Positions 33,408 through 36,405 of a DNA stretch of 36,405 nucleotides are shown here, one piece after another (position 1 is the stretch's first letter; every line of letters begins with the position of its first letter). Location of the stretch: NCBI GenBank assembly GCA_947447945.1, contig CANFLR010000016.1, positions 1-36,405 on the forward strand. The letters are read 5' to 3'. Made by a program: the position numbers and the translations under genes. Source of the stretch: Burkholderiaceae bacterium (GTDB lineage: Bacteria > Pseudomonadota > Gammaproteobacteria > Burkholderiales > Burkholderiaceae). The notes below the pieces were generated by a model that saw only the letters and a program-made list of their open reading frames with translations, made no database searches and was not told the DNA's origin.

Positions 33408-34321
33408 GAAAACAATTATCCGACGCATTATTGTTGCGAGCCCCATCTCCCAATATGGTTTTTTTAACGGGTGATTTAGGGTTTATGGCTCTTGAAGAGT
33501 TAAGAGCAGCTATGGGAAATCGTTTTATCAACGCTGGAGTTGCAGAACAAAATATGATCGGCGTTTCTGCGGGGATGGCGCGCCAAGGTCTTGAGGTTTG
33601 GGTTTACAGCATTGCGCCATTTAGCTATGCAAGGCCTTTTGAACAAATTCGTAATGACATTTGCTTTCATGGGTTACCAGTAAAGATTATTGGTAATGGC
33701 GGGGGCTATGGCTATGGTGTGATGGGGCCCACTCATCATGCAATTGATGACTATGGCATCTTGCTGACGCTCCCTAAAATGCGGGCTTATGTACCAGCAT
33801 TTGACGAGGACCTTCAGGATGTCATTCCGAAGCTTGGAGAAAGTCCAGATCCAGCTTATCTTCGCCTGGGTAGGGGAGAGATTCCCCGTGACTATCAGGT
33901 ACCTGCTTATGCTCCATGGCGTCAACTTACCTCGGGTAATGGCCCAACAGTAATCGCAGTTGGACCAATTGCAGGTACGTATCTTGAGGCATTTTCAGAA
34001 CTTTCTTTGGAAAAACGCCCTAATTTTTGGGTGGCCTGTGAGTTGCCCTTAAAACATAGCCCGATGCCAGAAATCCTGCTCGAGCAAATTCGGCAATCCG
34101 CTAGTTTGAGTGTGATCGAGGAGCATGTCTCTCAAGGTAGTCTAGCCTCCGCGATTGCCTTAGATCTCTTGAATAAAAATATAGCGCTAGGTGCTTTTCA
34201 TCAGTTTTGTGCTCAAGAACACATTTATGACAGTTATGGATCGCAAAATTTCTTGCGTAAAAAATCAGGTTTAAACCCAGAGTCCGTAATGGACATTATT
34301 TTTTCTGACAAGGCTCTTTAA
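33404..34321 (+). CDS. Transketolase-like protein, C-terminal (pyrimidine-binding) subunit
   Basis: 305 residues that complete the enzyme begun by the preceding gene. FLTGDLGFMALEEL opens the Pyr domain; the cofactor-activating Glu is E48 in NAGVAEQNMIGVSAGMA. GVMGPTHHAIDDYGILL (about 105-121) and a C-terminal Rossmann-like domain from about 180 (GPTVIAVGPIAGT) follow. Length and order match split transketolase/DXS-like subunits. The ATGA overlap ensures equal synthesis of both parts. Acceptor sugar unknown. Confidence 0.9.
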   Translation: MRKQLSDALLLRAPSPNMVFLTGDLGFMALEELRAAMGNRFINAGVAEQNMIGVSAGMARQGLEVWVYSIAPFSYARPFEQIRNDICFHGLPVKIIGNGGGYGYGVMGPTHHAIDDYGILLTLPKMRAYVPAFDEDLQDVIPKLGESPDPAYLRLGRGEIPRDYQVPAYAPWRQLTSGNGPTVIAVGPIAGTYLEAFSELSLEKRPNFWVACELPLKHSPMPEILLEQIRQSASLSVIEEHVSQGSLASAIALDLLNKNIALGAFHQFCAQEHIYDSYGSQNFLRKKSGLNPESVMDIIFSDKAL

Positions 34322-34333
34322 GAAAATCGCCCC

Positions 34334-36307
34334 ATGCGCCCGATTGAAAAATATATTCAAGATCTGCACGGGCCTATTTTGGTGCTGGGCGCCTCTGGTT
34401 TTGTTGGGGCCAATCTGTTTAAAAAGATTGCCGCATTACGATCTGATGTCTATGCCGTAGTTCGCAAAGGAAAAACTTGGAGATTGGCGGAAATTGCTGA
34501 TGATCAAGTTATTCAAGTGGATGTCACTGATCCGATTGCAGTTAAGAATCTTGTTGCCAATATCGCACCACAAACTGTATTTGATTTAATCGCCTACGGT
34601 GCTTATTCTTTTGAGCAAGAGTCTGACAAGATTTACGAAACCAATTTTCTCTCTTTGGTTCATCTAGTTCAGTTGCTGTCTAAGAAACCTATTTCCGCAT
34701 TTATTCATGCTGGTAGCTCATCAGAGTATGGTTTAAATTCTGGGGCCCCTCTAGAGACTGCCGTTTGCCAGCCAAATAGTGACTATGCAGTCTCCAAGCT
34801 TAGCGCTGCTGCTTACCTCGAGTATATGGGTAAGCAACTTCGCTTCCCTTGTGCACACTTGCGCCTGTACTCTGTCTATGGCCCCCTAGAAGATACTTCC
34901 CGCTTAATTCCGAATGCTTTAAAGCATGCAATTGAGGGTAAATTGCCACCATTTGTGGATGCCAGAACCTCGAGAGACTTTGTTTATGTAGATGATGTTT
35001 GTGCTGCTTTCATTATGAGTGCAGCGCAGATGAATCCCAACTTGCATGGTGAGATATTTAATATTGGTAGCAGTCAAAAAACGACTATTGGAGAGTTGGC
35101 AGAGACATTAAAGTCAAGCTTTTCAGTAATTGCTGAGCCGCAATTTGGCAGCATGCAAGGACGTTCTTGGGATTTGCCGGATTGGTACTCAAATTCTAGT
35201 AAAGCTGAGCAAGTACTGGGTTGGAAGGCGCAGATTTCTCTAGAGCAGGGGCTGCTACTCACTCAAGATTGGGTAAAAGATTTAACTGAGAATGATTTCT
35301 TTACCCATAGTAAGAAAAATAATCCAGAAAAGAATCTGAGTGTGAGCGCCATTATTGCCTGCTATAAGGATGCCCAGGCCATTCCTTATATGTACCAACG
35401 CCTTACCGATACCTTTAAGAAGCTCAAGATTGAGTATGAGATTATTTTTGTTAATGACTGCAGCCCAGATAACTGCGCTCAAGTGATTGAAGAAATCTCA
35501 GCAAGAGATCCCCATGTTATCGGCATTAGTCATTCCAGAAACTTTGGCTCCCAGATGGCATTTAGAAGTGGTATGGAGTTGGCTACCATGAATAGCGTCG
35601 TTCTCTTGGATGGCGATCTGCAAGATCCCCCTGAATTAATTGAGCAATTCCATCAGCGCTGGGCCGAAGGCTTCGACATTGTTTATGGGCGCAGGGTTAA
35701 AAGAGAAATGCCTTGGTACTGGGGTTTGCTCTACAAAGCTTTTTACCGAGTATTCGCTGCATTTAGCTATGTCAGCATTCCTCATGATGCCGGTGATTTT
35801 TCTTTAATGGATCGCAGAGCGGTGGGCTGGCTACTGCAGTGCAATGAGCGTGATTTATTTATGCGTGGCTTGAGGGCTTATGTCGGCTTTAAGCAGGTTG
35901 GTGTTGATTATGTTCGACCTGAGCGTATGTTTGGCGTGACCACGAATAGTTTTTTTAAGAATATTGAGTGGGCGAAACGCGGTATCTTCTCTTTCAGCAA
36001 TGCCCCATTAACCATGCTGACTTCAGTGGGTATTGTTGCCTTGATCATTTCTGTTCTGATTGCGACGGTTGCTGCTGTTCTCAAAATCTTCTTCCCAGAT
36101 ATTGCTCCAAAGGGCGCCACCACTTTATTAATTGCTATTTTGATTTTTGGGTCGTTTAATTTATTCGCTATTGGCGTAGTCGGTGAATATGTGGCAAAAA
36201 TCATGTTGGAAGTAAAAGGGCGTCCAAGATTGATTCGTTCTGCCTTGATCCGCAATGGCAAATCTGTCGAACTGCTCCCTGATGGAAAAATGAGAGAGTC
36301 AATTTAA
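34334..36307 (+). CDS. Fusion: NAD-dependent sugar epimerase/dehydratase (SDR) + polyprenyl-phosphate-type GT2 glycosyltransferase
   Basis: One open frame of 657 residues with two complete enzymes. Residues about 14-315 are an extended SDR: NAD site GASGFVG (19-25), AGSSSEYG (127-133), catalytic Y151 and K155 in DYAVSK, DFVYVDDV (215-222). After a charged linker (about 318-335), residues 336-560 form a GT2 domain: SAIIACYKD, IFVNDCSPDN (371-380), the metal site DGDLQDPPELI (426-436), GDFSLMDR (487-494). Two membrane helices follow (about 562-586 and 596-622), as in DPM1/GtrB/ArnC enzymes that load sugars on undecaprenyl phosphate. No stop or frame change separates the parts. Inference: the SDR makes or modifies the sugar which the GT2 transfers. 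Confidence 0.88.
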   Translation: MRPIEKYIQDLHGPILVLGASGFVGANLFKKIAALRSDVYAVVRKGKTWRLAEIADDQVIQVDVTDPIAVKNLVANIAPQTVFDLIAYGAYSFEQESDKIYETNFLSLVHLVQLLSKKPISAFIHAGSSSEYGLNSGAPLETAVCQPNSDYAVSKLSAAAYLEYMGKQLRFPCAHLRLYSVYGPLEDTSRLIPNALKHAIEGKLPPFVDARTSRDFVYVDDVCAAFIMSAAQMNPNLHGEIFNIGSSQKTTIGELAETLKSSFSVIAEPQFGSMQGRSWDLPDWYSNSSKAEQVLGWKAQISLEQGLLLTQDWVKDLTENDFFTHSKKNNPEKNLSVSAIIACYKDAQAIPYMYQRLTDTFKKLKIEYEIIFVNDCSPDNCAQVIEEISARDPHVIGISHSRNFGSQMAFRSGMELATMNSVVLLDGDLQDPPELIEQFHQRWAEGFDIVYGRRVKREMPWYWGLLYKAFYRVFAAFSYVSIPHDAGDFSLMDRRAVGWLLQCNERDLFMRGLRAYVGFKQVGVDYVRPERMFGVTTNSFFKNIEWAKRGIFSFSNAPLTMLTSVGIVALIISVLIATVAAVLKIFFPDIAPKGATTLLIAILIFGSFNLFAIGVVGEYVAKIMLEVKGRPRLIRSALIRNGKSVELLPDGKMRESI

Positions 36308-36310
36308 ATC

Positions 36311-36405
36311 ATGAGCGCAAATCCATCAATGCCCCTCAAGATCTCTAGAGTTTGCCCAGTATGCGGCGCCTCTGATGAGCGCTCTCAATTGTTTGCCAAA
36401 GAAAA
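36311..36405 (+). CDS. Start of a zinc-ribbon protein, possibly a SAM-dependent methyltransferase (partial)
   Basis: Only 31 codons are in the window. After MSANPSMPLKISR comes VCPVCGASDERSQLF, a CxxC zinc knuckle. Short N-terminal knuckles of this form are frequent in sugar C-methyltransferases and other class I methyltransferases of O-antigen clusters, but the fold cannot be seen. It starts 3 bp after the fusion gene and so belongs to the same operon. Confidence 0.5.
   Translation, partial: MSANPSMPLKISRVCPVCGASDERSQLFAKE

Noticed and set aside
33322..33925. Minus-strand open frames opposite the transketolase genes
   Set aside because: They run against strongly supported coding sequence and show no recognisable motif.

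Overview
The window looks like a chromosomal segment of a free-living betaproteobacterium of the Burkholderiales, most likely Polynucleobacter or a close relative. The basis is the protein flavour (RibBX-type RibB, short TolA, XerD tail, HiPIP), the gene neighbourhoods glyA-nrdR, tolQRAB-pal-cpoB-queC and exbBD-lpxK-kdsB-adk, very tight spacing, and a GC content that looks to be in the mid-40s by eye. This assignment is inference; no rRNA gene is present. I see no tRNA, rRNA, CRISPR array, insertion sequence or prophage.

Layout. 1-7063: the 5' part of a succinate-semialdehyde dehydrogenase gene (minus, cut by the window edge), then nusB, ribH and ribB (minus), a four-gene minor-pilin cluster (plus), and ribD-ribE (plus). 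The riboflavin genes are therefore split around the pilin genes. 7082-12370: a minus-strand operon tolQ-tolR-tolA-tolB-pal-cpoB-queC, the envelope-constriction system with a queuosine gene at its end. 12435-14151: glyA and nrdR (plus). 14179-19082: a minus-strand envelope-precursor operon exbB-exbD-lpxK-Trm112-like-kdsB-adk plus a short gmd paralogue. 19083-19395: a gene-free region with DnaA-box-like sites and inverted repeats. 19396-25152: housekeeping genes xseA, murB (minus), yajQ, xerD, plsY, a MAPEG protein and a folE variant. 25153-27110: a small redox/iron patch made of a Fur-box-preceded HiPIP, a convergent rubrerythrin, an HPP-family membrane protein and an unlisted 48-residue ORF.

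27309 to the end is the accessory part: a plus-strand glycan locus starting with GDP-mannose and GDP-L-fucose synthesis (manC, gmd, fcl). It continues with a GT-C-like polytopic membrane protein, a transketolase split into two overlapping genes, a 657-residue fusion of an NAD-dependent sugar epimerase/dehydratase with a polyprenyl-phosphate-type GT2 glycosyltransferase, and the start of a zinc-ribbon protein that may be a methyltransferase. My best hypothesis for something under-described is this last set. The split transketolase and SDR domain would make an unusual sugar, the fused GT2 domain would load it on undecaprenyl phosphate, and the GT-C protein would transfer it to a surface glycan on the far side of the membrane.
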